NCBI RefSeq assembly: GCF_030177895.1
Contig: NZ_CP123448.1
Location: 558,001 to 622,000 of the forward strand
Source: Kingella negevensis
GTDB taxonomy: Bacteria > Pseudomonadota > Gammaproteobacteria > Burkholderiales > Neisseriaceae
DNA length: 64,000 nucleotides
Direction: 5' to 3'
This document shows, piece after piece, positions 8,657 through 16,015 of this stretch. Under the pieces are notes generated by a model. The model was not told where the DNA came from and did not search any database. It saw only the letters and a list, made by a program, of their open reading frames with translations. Both the position numbers and the translations under genes were made by a program. Positions within the stretch are counted from its first letter, which is position 1. Each line of letters begins with the position of its first letter.

Positions 8657-9023
8657 GGGGGCGACCTTGGTTTCGACGGGGGTTGCAAAGCAAATGTGGG
8701 CATACCGAGTTCTCAGACGACTCGTAAAACACTGAATTGAAATAGTCGCAAACGACGAAACTTACGCTTTGGCTGCTTAATGCCAAGCTGTTGCAGCAGT
8801 TGGCCGATGGGCTGTGTAGGGTAAAACCTACTGCAACATCATTTTACATTGGCTGGTTTTTTGTTGGGTTACTTAACAGGAAATGAGATTTAAGGTAACT
8901 GGTTTTCTGAAAGCCTGTCTGTCGGCGTGATGAAGATAAGATTTCTAAATTGGCAAGACTAAGTATGTAGAACACTTTGTAGAGGGCTTTCGGACGGGGG
9001 TTCAATTCCCCCCGCCTCCACCA
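8657..9023 (+). ncRNA. ssrA: Transfer-messenger RNA (tmRNA)
   Basis: The 367-base RNA begins GGGGGCGACC and ends CGCCTCCACCA, so its 5' GGGGGCG pairs with CGCCTCC to form the tRNA-like acceptor stem. A T-arm-like GGTTCAATTCC is present near the end. The tag reading frame starts at GCA 8748 and encodes ANDETYALAA with stop TAA at 8778-8780. The tag is added to proteins on stalled ribosomes and its YALAA end directs ClpXP/ClpAP proteolysis. The 3' end is a classic attachment site for tyrosine integrases, and an integrase gene starts 236 bases downstream. Confidence 0.97.
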
Positions 9024-9056
9024 TACTCACTTTTTCAGCGTTTGCTGAAATTTTTA

Positions 9057-9091
9057 AAACCCCTGAAATCATAACGGTTTCAGGGGTTTTT
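9057..9091 (+). terminator. Rho-independent terminator of ssrA
   Basis: AAACCCCTGAAA and TTTCAGGGGTTT form a perfect 12-base stem with a 9-base loop, followed by TTATT. It lies 33 bases after the tmRNA end. Confidence 0.9.
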
Positions 9092-9136
9092 ATTATGCTG
9101 TAATGCGCTGGAATACTCCAGTTAGCGCGTTGCATT

Positions 9137-9209
9137 TTAGGTACATAATTAGGTACACTCCCAAAAAACAGAGGCATTTATACCCAGATTAAAACATGAT
9201 TTAGGTACA
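9137..9209 (+). repeat. Three direct TTAGGTACA repeats, candidate integrase arm sites
   Basis: TTAGGTACA occurs at 9137-9145, 9149-9157 and 9201-9209, between the ssrA 3' end and the integrase start. A fourth TTAGGTACAT lies inside the integrase gene near 9425. Direct repeats between an attachment site and its integrase often bind the recombinase N-terminal domain; that role is inference. Confidence 0.5.
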
Positions 9210-9259
9210 TTCACAAAATAGCCCTATAAAAACAACCAACTAAAGCAATCACAGAAACC

Positions 9260-10459
9260 ATGAAACTAACGGATAAACAATGCGCCAACGCTGGTGCACC
9301 TGAAAAAGGCACTAAGCAACTATCAGACGGCGGCGGAATGTATCTAGAAATACGCGCCAACGGCTGTAAATACTGGAAAATGAAATACACCAGCCCCGTA
9401 ACTAAGAGACAAACCATACTGCATTTAGGTACATACCCCGAAATGAACCTAAAAGCAGCAAGAACCGCCCACATGAAAGCACGGTTTGAGATAGAGAGCG
9501 GTAACGACCCAAAAGACCAAAAACAAGCAGCCAAAAAGAAAGCCGCTAGTAATCGAGAAAACACCTTTGAGCATATCGCTAGAACATGGCACACCGATAG
9601 AAGCAAACAAGCGGATAAATGGAGCGAAGACCATGCAGCGCGTGTATTACGCAGCCTTGAGCTACACATATTCCCCTATATTGGTAGCCTACCCATTGCC
9701 GAAATCATGCCAATGCAAGTGCTAGAGCAACTCAAGCGCATTGAATACGCAGGCAAGAACGACACCGCCCACAAAGTCTATGACGTAGTTAATCAAGTGT
9801 TTTCATACGCGGTTAGATTGCGTATCTGCCTATTCAATCCCTCCGCCGAATTGAGAACCGAATTAGCCGCCGTGAAGCAGAAATCATTCCCCCATATCAC
9901 AGACCCTATCCAAATAGGCGAATTGTTAAGAAAGATTGACAGCTATTTAGGCTTACCGCAAACCCGTACATTACTGAAAATCAGCCCCTACCTATTCACC
10001 CGACCTGTCGAGATTAGGACAATGAAATGGAGCGAAATAGATTTTCAGGCTGCATTGTGGGAAAAGAGCGGCGAAGATATGAAGAACGGGCTAGATTTCA
10101 TCGTGCCATTACCCAAACAAGCCATAGAGCTGCTAGAGAGCCTGAAACCATTTACAGGGCATTATGAATACGTTTTCTACAACATATCGAAGAACCAGCC
10201 ATTGAGCGAAGCCGCCGCTAGTAAAGCTATGCAACGATTAGGCTATAGCGGCATTATGACCCCACACGGCTTTAGACACATGGCAAGTACGCGCCTGAAT
10301 GAAATGAATTTCAACAAGGACTGGATAGAAGCACAATTAGCCCATAAAGACCCTAATACCACCCGTGCCACCTACAACAAAGCCCAATATCTAGACCACC
10401 GCCGTCAAATGCTGCAAGAATGGGCGGATTATCTAGACACCCTACGACACCAGCCATAA
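9260..10459 (+). CDS. P4-type tyrosine integrase, intact
   Basis: The 399-residue recombinase has the N-terminal integrase DUF4102-type domain (LSDGGGMYLEI) and a central SAM-like domain. The C-terminal catalytic domain contains the first Arg in TRPVEIR near residue 248, HGFRH near 335, the LAH-x-D turn and the nucleophile Tyr in ATYNKAQY near 371. All are present, so the enzyme looks active. It would integrate or excise the island at the adjacent tmRNA 3' end, a well-known target of P4-like integrases. The gene reads away from ssrA, and a terminator follows it. Its C-terminus (LQEWADYLD) resembles that of the broken integrase at the other island end. Confidence 0.93.
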   Translation: MKLTDKQCANAGAPEKGTKQLSDGGGMYLEIRANGCKYWKMKYTSPVTKRQTILHLGTYPEMNLKAARTAHMKARFEIESGNDPKDQKQAAKKKAASNRENTFEHIARTWHTDRSKQADKWSEDHAARVLRSLELHIFPYIGSLPIAEIMPMQVLEQLKRIEYAGKNDTAHKVYDVVNQVFSYAVRLRICLFNPSAELRTELAAVKQKSFPHITDPIQIGELLRKIDSYLGLPQTRTLLKISPYLFTRPVEIRTMKWSEIDFQAALWEKSGEDMKNGLDFIVPLPKQAIELLESLKPFTGHYEYVFYNISKNQPLSEAAASKAMQRLGYSGIMTPHGFRHMASTRLNEMNFNKDWIEAQLAHKDPNTTRATYNKAQYLDHRRQMLQEWADYLDTLRHQP

Positions 10460-10467
10460 AAGCAAAG

Positions 10468-10494
10468 AACCGCCCAAATGCAGGCGGTTTTCTT
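10468..10494 (+). terminator. Terminator after the integrase gene
   Basis: AACCGCC and GGCGGTT form the stem, followed by TTCTTTT. It lies just after the integrase stop codon. Confidence 0.75.
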
Positions 10495-10533
10495 TTGCCT
10501 GAAAAAAATATTCCTATGCGTACCCTATTATTT

Positions 10534-10618
10534 ACTGAGAATACTGAGAAACTGAGTAATCTATTGATATATATAATAAAAAATTACTCAGTGGATTACT
10601 CAGTGAAATTTGACTGAG
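10534..10618. repeat. Six ACTGAG repeats in direct and inverted order
   Basis: ACTGAG at 10534, 10543, 10551 and 10613 and its complement CTCAGT at 10587 and 10599. ACTGAGTAAT (10551-10560) and ATTACTCAGT are perfect 10-base inverted arms around a very AT-rich centre. The layout suggests an operator or replication iteron cluster. No function is known. Confidence 0.45.
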
Positions 10619-10913
10619 TATTTTAATTTTTTTCTATGGCTTGCCCTTGTTTGCAGGGGTTGAGCGGTTTTAGCTGGTGTGGATAGGATTGAATTGCATA
10701 ACCTATTAGGTTAATGTTTTTTAGTCAAAACTAGACGTAAAAAGTACAATTAGACAAAATGAAGTACAATAACGACTAATCACATAAACCAACAGAAAGC
10801 CTGAATATGCGCCTACGAGCTGACTTAATGAACCACATTACTATCAACGCACAATTAGGGCAAAGTGTCAGCCTGAAATTTGAACCAGCATTTGTGTAAA
10901 CAAGGAGCGTACT

Positions 10914-11150
10914 ATGCAAACACTTACTTTAACCATAACTGATAGCCTAGCAAGAAAACTGGCTGAATTAGTTGCAACAACAGGCGCAACAAAAGAACAA
11001 ATCATCACAGAAGCACTAGAAAAAAATTTGAATACATTACGCCCTATCCCTGAATTATCGCCTGAAGATTTAGCGATGATGGAAGAGATAGAAGAAACGA
11101 CAAACTACACGCCTAAAGAGTTTTACAGCCGTTGGGGCATTGAAGCATAA
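10914..11150 (+). CDS. Antitoxin of a YafO-type toxin-antitoxin pair
   Basis: The 78-residue protein starts with a ribbon-helix-helix-like strand and helices (LTLTITDSLARKLAELVA and TKEQIITEALEKNL) and ends in an acidic tail (SPEDLAMMEEIEETT) that could wrap the toxin. A good ribosome binding site (AAGGAG) precedes the ATG. Its stop codon overlaps the start of the next gene by one base, the usual arrangement of translationally coupled toxin-antitoxin genes. The downstream toxin is frameshifted, so this antitoxin may now be an orphan. Assignment rests on size, tail and partner rather than a strong family match. Confidence 0.6.
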   Translation: MQTLTLTITDSLARKLAELVATTGATKEQIITEALEKNLNTLRPIPELSPEDLAMMEEIEETTNYTPKEFYSRWGIEA

Positions 11151-11580
11151 TGATACAAGTTGATATAACAAAACGCCTTAATAGCAGCCTACCTAATCCT
11201 GAAAGATTTTTGCAGCGTTTCAAAGAATGGAAAAAAGCAGAAAGCGAAAGTTTTTTATTCGGAAAAGACGGAGCTTATATATCCCCTAAAGTAAATGGGG
11301 AAAGTTACGTTTTGCGACACGTTCATTTAGTTCCCCTTTTATTTGAGATGTTGAACAATTAGCCAAATGGCAGCAAAACTGGCAGCGCGGTTCAAGACGT
11401 ACCAGTAACCGCGCCTTAGTTTATGCGCAAGACAACCACAGATTTTTACTGATTGATATTTTGCCAGAACCCGTAGCGCATGAAATAGCACAAATGAAAA
11501 ACGAACAAGCTAAAAAAATGATGTTGCTATTTGCCCAAATTGCAGAAAGCTACATTTATCACAATGAAATAATTGCTTGA
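11150..11580 (+). pseudogene. YafO-like mRNA interferase toxin, frameshifted
   Basis: The first frame encodes 70 residues, including FGKDGAYISP and LRHVHLVP, and stops at 11362. A second frame resumes with VEQLAKWQQNWQRGS and runs through RALVYAQDNHRFLLIDILPE to a stop at 11578-11580. Together they match the order of YafO ribosome-dependent mRNA interferases: the FGRDA-like motif, VAHIHLA, then LVYCQ and LLIAIL. Adding one base near 11346-11350 restores a continuous frame, so a single-base deletion is the simplest cause. Unless there is programmed frameshifting, the toxin lacks its C-terminal catalytic half and should be inactive. Confidence 0.7.
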
Positions 11581-11735
11581 ATTTCAGGCAGCCTGAAACA
11601 CCAGCCCTTAACAAGCTGGTGTTTTTCATAGCAGAAACAAACACGCCAACACACGCCAACACATTGCAGCGTATTGACTATGTATCCCTTAAGATACATA
11701 ATTGCAAGCAACTCAATTCAAACAAAAAAAAGAGA

Positions 11736-12024
11736 ATGTATACAGTAGAAACAACAAAGATTTTTGATGACTGGTTACGCAGCCTGAAAGATATGCGCGT
11801 AAAAGCAACTATCATCACGCGATTAGAGAGCGGAAAACGGTAATTTAGGAGACCATAAAACCATAGGGAAAGGCGTATCAGAAATGCGTATAGATATTGG
11901 CAAGGGCTACCGCCTTTATTACACGATACGCGGCAATACCATTATTTTTATGCTAACAGGCGGCGATAAATCAACACAGCAAACAGATATAAAACAAGCG
12001 CAATCCATGAAAGAAACATTATGA
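11736..12024 (+). pseudogene. RelE/ParE (HigB-1 type) toxin, frameshifted
   Basis: From the ATG at 11736 the frame reads MYTVETTKIFDDWLRSLKDM and stops after GKR at 11843. One frame over, the sequence continues GNLGDHKTIGKGVSEMRI, GYRLYYTIRGN and FMLTGGDKSTQQTDIKQA to a TGA at 12022. These are the hallmarks of the phage-derived HigB/Gp49-like killer family (GNxGD, SELRI, GYRxYY, LxGGDKSTQ). One extra A in the AAAA run at about 11836-11839 explains the shift. The stop overlaps the start of the antitoxin gene (12021), the normal toxin-first order of this family. The toxin is predicted inactive. Confidence 0.75.
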
Positions 12025-12332
12025 AAACTAAAACAATCCCATTTGACCCTACACGCTATTTAACCACAGAAGAAGAAATCGCCATTTATTTAGAGGTGGC
12101 AGCAGAAGAAGCAGCAGAAGCCAACGACGACCGCATTTTACTCAAAGCGATAGAGACCGCCGCCAAAGCTAAAGGCATTATGCAAGTAGCGAAAGAAGCA
12201 GGAGTATCACGCGAAAGCCTTTACAAATCGCTTTCAGATACCACTAAACCGCGCTATGAAACCATTTCAAAAGTGCTGAATGCGCTGGGTATGAAAATAA
12301 CCGTAACGCCAAAACACAGCGCAAAAGCCTAA
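12021..12332 (+). CDS. HigA-type addiction module antidote protein
   Basis: The 103-residue protein has the family start FDPTRYLTTEEEIAIYLE, an alanine-rich helix, and then a helix-turn-helix (GIMQVAKEAGVSRESLYKSL at residues 53-72) with the typical PRYETISKVLNALGMKI end. Such antidotes bind their RelE/ParE-like toxin and repress the shared promoter. It overlaps the frameshifted toxin by four bases. A hairpin terminator follows. The antitoxin is intact although its toxin is broken, which could give anti-addiction against similar modules or simply be slow decay. Confidence 0.85.
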   Translation: MKTKTIPFDPTRYLTTEEEIAIYLEVAAEEAAEANDDRILLKAIETAAKAKGIMQVAKEAGVSRESLYKSLSDTTKPRYETISKVLNALGMKITVTPKHSAKA

Positions 12333-12357
12333 TTCAGGCAGCCTGAAAACCAACACC

Positions 12358-12393
12358 AGCCGCGTCGCTTGAATTTTGCGAGCGGCTTTTTGC
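12358..12393 (+). terminator. Terminator after the antidote gene
   Basis: GCCGC-TCGC and GCGA-CGGC pair across a 9-base loop, followed by TTTTTG. Confidence 0.65.
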
Positions 12394-12447
12394 AAGAAAA
12401 TTTGAACAATCACAGCACAAAAAAACTATTACAAAAAGGAAATAAAT

Positions 12448-13362
12448 ATGGGCTTTATTACAGAAGAACTAGCCAAAGAAAATGATAAATACATTTTATT
12501 TAAAGACGTTGTTTTATATTTTCAATCACTAGATGAAGACAATCCAAGCCTATCAGATGCCGCTACAATTTTATTACGCCTATATAATAAAACTCAAGAT
12601 ATTGATATTTCTATAGATTATCTAGATATGTATGCATTTAAAAAAGATATGACCTCTGAATTTTATCGCTATGAAAAAATCCATAATCCACTTAAAGAAT
12701 ATGATGAAAATAGACCATTTCGATATTTTTTAGAATTTGTTATTGAATTTGATAGTTTTTCTTGTGGCACGTATGAAGATAATCCGACTTTCCCAATCTA
12801 CAACCACTTTACTGATATTTATCTTCTATCAGAAAGAGTAGAAGATTTTTTCAAAAATAGTTGTAAACTAAAAAACTTACCTGACTTAATACAAACAGTA
12901 AAAAGCATTCATGCAAAACAGGCAAAAGAAGCAGAGCAGATTTATTCTGCAAATTCCTTTCTAACAGATTTTCTTTTCGCAGATACAGAAGAAACCAAAC
13001 TGCAAGAACTTGAAGAACAAATCAAGGCTTTAGAAATGGAAAATATCAATTTAAAAGAAAAGCTGAAGAACATTCCAAAACCACAAGCGCAAATTATTCA
13101 AGTTAAATCTATTTCTGAAAACAACGCTTCTAATTCCGAATACACTTTAATCCAACAACACAGAAAACACGCCCCCGAATTTGAAGCCCTTATTCAAACT
13201 TTAATTCATCACGCAGCACAATATAACTACGAAACAGGAGAGCAACCATTTAAAACAACAGTAGCAGATACATTCAGAAAAAAAGCCAATATGACTATGA
13301 AAGGAAGAAGAGCCGAAGAAGCAGCAAGAATTTTAGGATTACCTGAAGAAAATTATCAATAA
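12448..13362 (+). CDS. Hypothetical AT-rich protein with coiled coil
   Basis: The 304-residue product is not recognised. The first 160 residues are acidic and rich in Asp, Phe and Tyr. A coiled coil follows at about 185-215 (ETKLQELEEQIKALEMEN). The C-terminal 75 residues (HRKHAPEFEALIQTLIHHAA to the end) look like a separate small helical domain, and its last part resembles DNA-binding or regulatory tails of phage-associated proteins. Base composition is clearly more AT-rich than the surrounding genes, suggesting recent transfer. A good AAGGAAA ribosome binding site precedes the ATG. A strong terminator follows, so it is a single-gene unit. A defence or moron function is possible but not shown. 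Confidence 0.7.
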   Translation: MGFITEELAKENDKYILFKDVVLYFQSLDEDNPSLSDAATILLRLYNKTQDIDISIDYLDMYAFKKDMTSEFYRYEKIHNPLKEYDENRPFRYFLEFVIEFDSFSCGTYEDNPTFPIYNHFTDIYLLSERVEDFFKNSCKLKNLPDLIQTVKSIHAKQAKEAEQIYSANSFLTDFLFADTEETKLQELEEQIKALEMENINLKEKLKNIPKPQAQIIQVKSISENNASNSEYTLIQQHRKHAPEFEALIQTLIHHAAQYNYETGEQPFKTTVADTFRKKANMTMKGRRAEEAARILGLPEENYQ

Positions 13363-13376
13363 AATTAAATCTGACA

Positions 13377-13425
13377 GGGTGTCAAGGCAATGTGTCATAT
13401 ATTGCCTGACACCCTTTTCTTTTTG
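13377..13425 (+). terminator. Strong terminator after the AT-rich gene
   Basis: GGGTGTCAAGGCAAT pairs with ATTGCCTGACACCC (one unpaired position), followed by TTTTCTTTTT. Confidence 0.85.
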
Positions 13426-13484
13426 CAAAATTCGCCCATTGACAACCCCAGCGCATAACAGCGCATTTAGACGAAAGGCGAAAA

Positions 13485-13727
13485 ATGCAAACAATCAACA
13501 TCAACGATTTATCAGACAACGCGCAATTAACCATTGCAGAATTAGAAACCAGCAAAGCGCGTAACCGCAAAGGCATCACGCGCCTATCTGCAAGCCAAAT
13601 CATGAAGCTAGAAGCACAAGGGCTATTCCCAAAGAGCCGAAAAATCACAGGCACACGCGCAAAGTTTTACGTAGCAGGCGAAATCAAAGCATGGTTAGCA
13701 GAGCAAGCGAAAGGGGCAGCGGAATGA
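13485..13727 (+). CDS. AlpA/MerR-like small DNA-binding protein (possible excisionase)
   Basis: The 80-residue protein contains ITRLSASQIMKLEAQGLFPK, a winged-helix turn of the kind found in AlpA and phage excisionases. GEIKAWLAEQ near the end matches the usual ExxxWL end of that family. Such proteins bend DNA at attachment sites or activate integrase and excision genes. It is preceded by AAAGGCGAAAA and followed at once by a terminase remnant. A second AlpA-like gene lies at 29218 at the other island end. Family assignment is moderately sure; excisionase activity is inference. Confidence 0.6.
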   Translation: MQTININDLSDNAQLTIAELETSKARNRKGITRLSASQIMKLEAQGLFPKSRKITGTRAKFYVAGEIKAWLAEQAKGAAE

Positions 13728-13728
13728 A

Positions 13729-13827
13729 TATTTGATTGATTTAAACGCCACACAGGCGGCGATACGAGCAGGATATAGCGAGAAAACGGCAAATGAACAA
13801 GGGGATGCAAAACTTAGCAAAACTTAG
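13729..13827 (+). pseudogene. Terminase small subunit fragment
   Basis: The frame YLIDLNATQAAIRAGYSEKT is the characteristic N-terminal helix-turn-helix of phage terminase small subunits (TerS, PF03592 type). It ends at a TAG after 33 codons and has no start codon of its own. The rest of the gene is missing, so this is a truncated prophage remnant. An uptake sequence follows at 13830. Confidence 0.65.
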
Positions 13828-13904
13828 TATTCAGGCAGCCTGAAAGGCAGCCCCAAACTGGCACCCCCTTTATTACAACCCATTTTCATTAAGGATTCAC
13901 AAAC

Positions 13905-14324
13905 ATGCAAGAAAAAAGACCCGTAGGTAGACCAACCACCCTCACACAAGAACACTTTGAAGGCGCGGAGTGGTATTTAAAAGGCGGCTTCAAAGAACGT
14001 GATGAAGTCGTACCAAGTATCGCAGGACTAGCGTGTTTCTTAGGCGTAGCACGTCAGCAAGTCCAATCATGGGGCGAACAAAACAAAGAATTTAAAGCCG
14101 CCCTAGACGCGATTAAATCCACGCAAGAAGTGTTATTGATTAACAAAGGGCTGCAAGGCGATTTCAATACAGCGATTGCCAAATTGATGCTATTCAATCA
14201 CGGCTATTCAGACAAGGTGGAAAGCGCCGTTTCGGGCAGCATGGAAATGAAGCGCAATGTTGCAGATTTAAGCGATGAAGAATTAGCAGCAGAGTTGGCA
14301 CGATATGGGATTAAGCAACCGTGA
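13905..14324 (+). CDS. DNA-packaging protein / phage terminase small subunit (gp3-like)
   Basis: The 139-residue protein starts with KRPVGRPTTLT, a basic DNA-contacting arm. The central helices (SIAGLACFLGVARQQVQSWG) resemble a helix-turn-helix, and the conserved LLNKGLQGDFNTAIAKLML pattern near residues 82-102 is that of P22-type gp3/terminase small subunits. These proteins recognise the packaging site on phage or satellite DNA. No large terminase follows; only debris is found to 14880. A lone small terminase is common in satellites that redirect a helper's packaging machinery, so it may be functional. Confidence 0.65.
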   Translation: MQEKRPVGRPTTLTQEHFEGAEWYLKGGFKERDEVVPSIAGLACFLGVARQQVQSWGEQNKEFKAALDAIKSTQEVLLINKGLQGDFNTAIAKLMLFNHGYSDKVESAVSGSMEMKRNVADLSDEELAAELARYGIKQP

Positions 14325-14880
14325 AAAAGAAGCGTTTTAAGCGCGTTTCATGCGTTGGATAGGCAAACACACCAGCTAACGCCCAAACCGCGCTAGAAAC
14401 GTCAAATTTGAGCCGCAAACAGCATTCTCAAGATGTTATGTTGATGAATATGGCTTCGTTGAAAATCAGGACTTTGTTCGCTTCCATAAAAAATGAAACC
14501 CAAGAAACAAGCACTTGCGATTTTGGACAACGTGGGCGCATTGAATACGCCCTTTCGCTAGACGTGGCTTAATTCAGGTTTGCTAACGCGCAACGAAATT
14601 AACACCCCTTTGCTGGGGTAGAGCCGTGAACCAATCCCGAAAAAGGGACGCACAAAAAAAGCAGCCTGAAAAAATCAAGCTGCCAAACATCAATCACAAT
14701 AAAACACTTCAATAAATAAAGGATAGGCACCAGTTTTCCAACCAGTAAGAAAGAGCCAACATGATAACAACATTCACAACAAAATCAATCCCCTATTCCA
14801 CAGTTCAAAAACCATTCTCAAATCAGAACGAGGGAAATTTTTGAAATGCTGTGAAAACAATTCGCCTTGAAACACCACCA
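14325..14880. other. Decayed prophage stretch without intact genes
   Basis: About 550 bases with no open gene. It contains the antirepressor remnant (14398-14572), a small inverted repeat (CACCCCTTTGCTGGGGT) near 14610, and an uptake sequence near 14661. The rest is uninformative. Confidence 0.55.
14398..14572 (+). pseudogene. AntA/AntB-type antirepressor remnant
   Basis: One frame gives CYVDEYGFVENQDFVRFHKK and a stop at 14494. A second frame then gives GRIEYALSLDVA and a stop at 14570. The order YGFVENQDF followed by IEYALSLDxA is that of the AntA/AntB antirepressor domain. At least one frameshift and missing ends make it non-functional. Confidence 0.55.
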
Positions 14881-15105
14881 TTATTGATTTTCCAGCCACA
14901 TCATTAAGTCTTCAGGATTATCAAATTCAGGTGTGCGTACAAAACGGCTTTCAACCGCCTGTTTCATACGTTCCAAATCAAAATTGAAAGCACGTTCAAG
15001 CAAGGCTTTATCAAAGTACAAACGCAATATATCTAAAGTGATTTCGCCGCCCTCTTCATCAATGGGCGCAAGAAAGAAATCCGCCACAGCATGAGCAGTC
15101 AGCAT
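14881..15105 (-). CDS. Hypothetical small protein
   Basis: The 74-residue frame has a ribosome binding site (GAAAGGATT) just before its ATG and no strong overlap with other genes. It is acidic and predicted helical (LRLYFDKALLERAFNFDLER). It contains DEEGGEITLDILR and ends DLMMWLENQ. I do not recognise a family. It is the only minus-strand gene in the left half of the island. It may be an anti-defence or regulatory peptide, but nothing in the sequence shows this. Confidence 0.5.
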   Translation of the reverse strand: MLTAHAVADFFLAPIDEEGGEITLDILRLYFDKALLERAFNFDLERMKQAVESRFVRTPEFDNPEDLMMWLENQ

Positions 15106-15540
15106 AAAGCAATCCTTTCATTAAAAACTAGCAACTATTATGCAACATTTAACACATTCTAAACAACCCAAACACACGCAATCGCACAAATAAAAAACTT
15201 TATTCAACAGAAAAACAACCGCTTAGAAAGACAACCCCATGACCCCTATTGCATTCAATTTCAATTTATTCCACAATTCGCCCACTTCTTCAAATCAAGA
15301 AGTCAGCCGTGAGAAGCTGGTACAGTTAGGCAAGCAGCCGTTGTCTTTCGCTATTCATGCGAAAACGGCATTTTTTACGCTTGCAATTCCCCTGCATTGC
15401 CTTTCAATGGCGAACAAGGGTAAGGCGCGATTTATCGCGGCTGCTACTAACTGGCAGTTTCTCACCCCTTACCCTTTGTTTGCCACCCTAAACCGTGAGA
15501 AGTTTTGGGCGGTATGTAACCAGTTAGAAAGGCATTCATC
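15106..15540. other. Leader region before the satellite operon
   Basis: About 430 bases without a trusted gene. Positions 15106-15240 are AT-rich and may contain the promoters of the minus-strand gene (14881-15105) and of the plus-strand operon. Positions 15307-15530 hold the candidate structured RNA listed separately. Confidence 0.45.
15307..15530 (+). ncRNA. Candidate P4-like immunity leader RNA with early terminator
   Basis: Upstream of the small genes that lead to the primase is a structured 220-base stretch. GCCGTT/AACGGC (15337-15342 and 15364-15369) with the inner stem TTTCGC/GCGAAA is followed by TTTTTT at 15371-15376, an intrinsic terminator. Next, CGCGAT/ATCGCG (15426-15439) sits inside GGGTAAGG (15418-15425) and CCTTACCC (15467-15474). 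CCGTGAGAAG is repeated directly at 15307-15316 and 15493-15502. In satellite P4 a leader with an early terminator and a small processed RNA controls expression of the primase operon. The resemblance is in layout only and the function is inferred. An ORF at 15239-15712 across this region is not believed. Confidence 0.4.
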
Positions 15541-15789
15541 ATGCAAAAGCAATCAAAAACCGCGCCACAATTGCGCCTCTCTCAAACAAAAATCCAATAT
15601 CGTCAACCCAAAGCAAGCAATCATTCACGCGCCTTTAAGCCGTTGCTTGTCCGCAAAATCCGAACCTTTAGCAGTTTTCAGGCTGCAAGTCGTTACATCG
15701 ATATGCGCCTAAACCAAAAGCCTGACTTCATGTTCAACATTCAGCAAACCGCAAACGGCTGGAACGTTAGCCGCGTAATGGGAGCGTAA
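15541..15789 (+). CDS. Hypothetical small basic protein of the primase operon
   Basis: The 82-residue product is rich in Gln, Arg and Lys (pI clearly basic) and contains FSSFQAASRYIDMRL, where FQAA is encoded by an uptake sequence. It ends WNVSRVMGA. The next gene begins 2 bases after its stop codon, so both are probably translated together. No family is recognised. Small basic proteins in this position of P4-like satellites are often regulators, but this is not shown here. Confidence 0.5.
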   Translation: MQKQSKTAPQLRLSQTKIQYRQPKASNHSRAFKPLLVRKIRTFSSFQAASRYIDMRLNQKPDFMFNIQQTANGWNVSRVMGA

Positions 15790-15791
15790 TC

Positions 15792-16013
15792 ATGAAAAGT
15801 GAATTAAGCCCCCAAAATCAAGAAATCCTAGCAATCTTGCAGAGCGGCAAGCCCCTCACCGTGTATGAAATGCACATCATGGGCATTAACGGCGCAACCG
15901 CGCGCATTAGAGAGCTGCGTGATATGGGCTACAACATCGTCAGCAACAAGCGCAAACACATCAACAAGCACGGTAGAGTTGTAACCACCGTTATTTACAC
16001 TTTAGGGGCGTAA
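15792..16013 (+). CDS. Helix-turn-helix small protein
   Basis: The 73-residue product reads as a compact winged helix: LSPQNQEILAILQSGKPLTV, then YEMHIMGINGATARIRELRD as the recognition-helix region, then a basic wing (SNKRKHINKHGRVVTTVIYTL). This pattern is seen in many phage and satellite proteins annotated only as helix-turn-helix. It lies 2 bases after the previous gene and 2 bases before the next, in a tightly packed operon. A DNA-binding role is likely; the target is unknown. Confidence 0.65.
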   Translation: MKSELSPQNQEILAILQSGKPLTVYEMHIMGINGATARIRELRDMGYNIVSNKRKHINKHGRVVTTVIYTLGA

Positions 16014-16015
16014 TC

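Larger units (their letters stand above)
10460..10913. other. Non-coding stretch with terminator and clustered ACTGAG repeats
   Basis: About 450 bases with no convincing gene. It holds the integrase terminator (10468-10494), the ACTGAG repeat cluster (10534-10618) and an AT-rich stretch with two AGTACAAT copies near 10745-10780. A 30-codon frame at 10807-10899 (MRLRADLMNHITINAQLGQS and onward) has no clear ribosome binding site. It may be a remnant of a phage-type gene. Confidence 0.5.

Noticed and set aside
9211..9669. 152-codon frame antisense to the integrase start
   Set aside because: The plus-strand integrase has all family motifs; the antisense frame is Cys/Leu-rich noise.
10807..10899. 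30-codon frame as a small gene
   Set aside because: No ribosome binding site and no family match; listed only as a possible remnant in the non-coding entry.
15239..15712. 157-codon open frame on the plus strand
   Set aside because: It covers the structured leader and overlaps the better gene at 15541; its composition is low-complexity and no ribosome binding site decides it.
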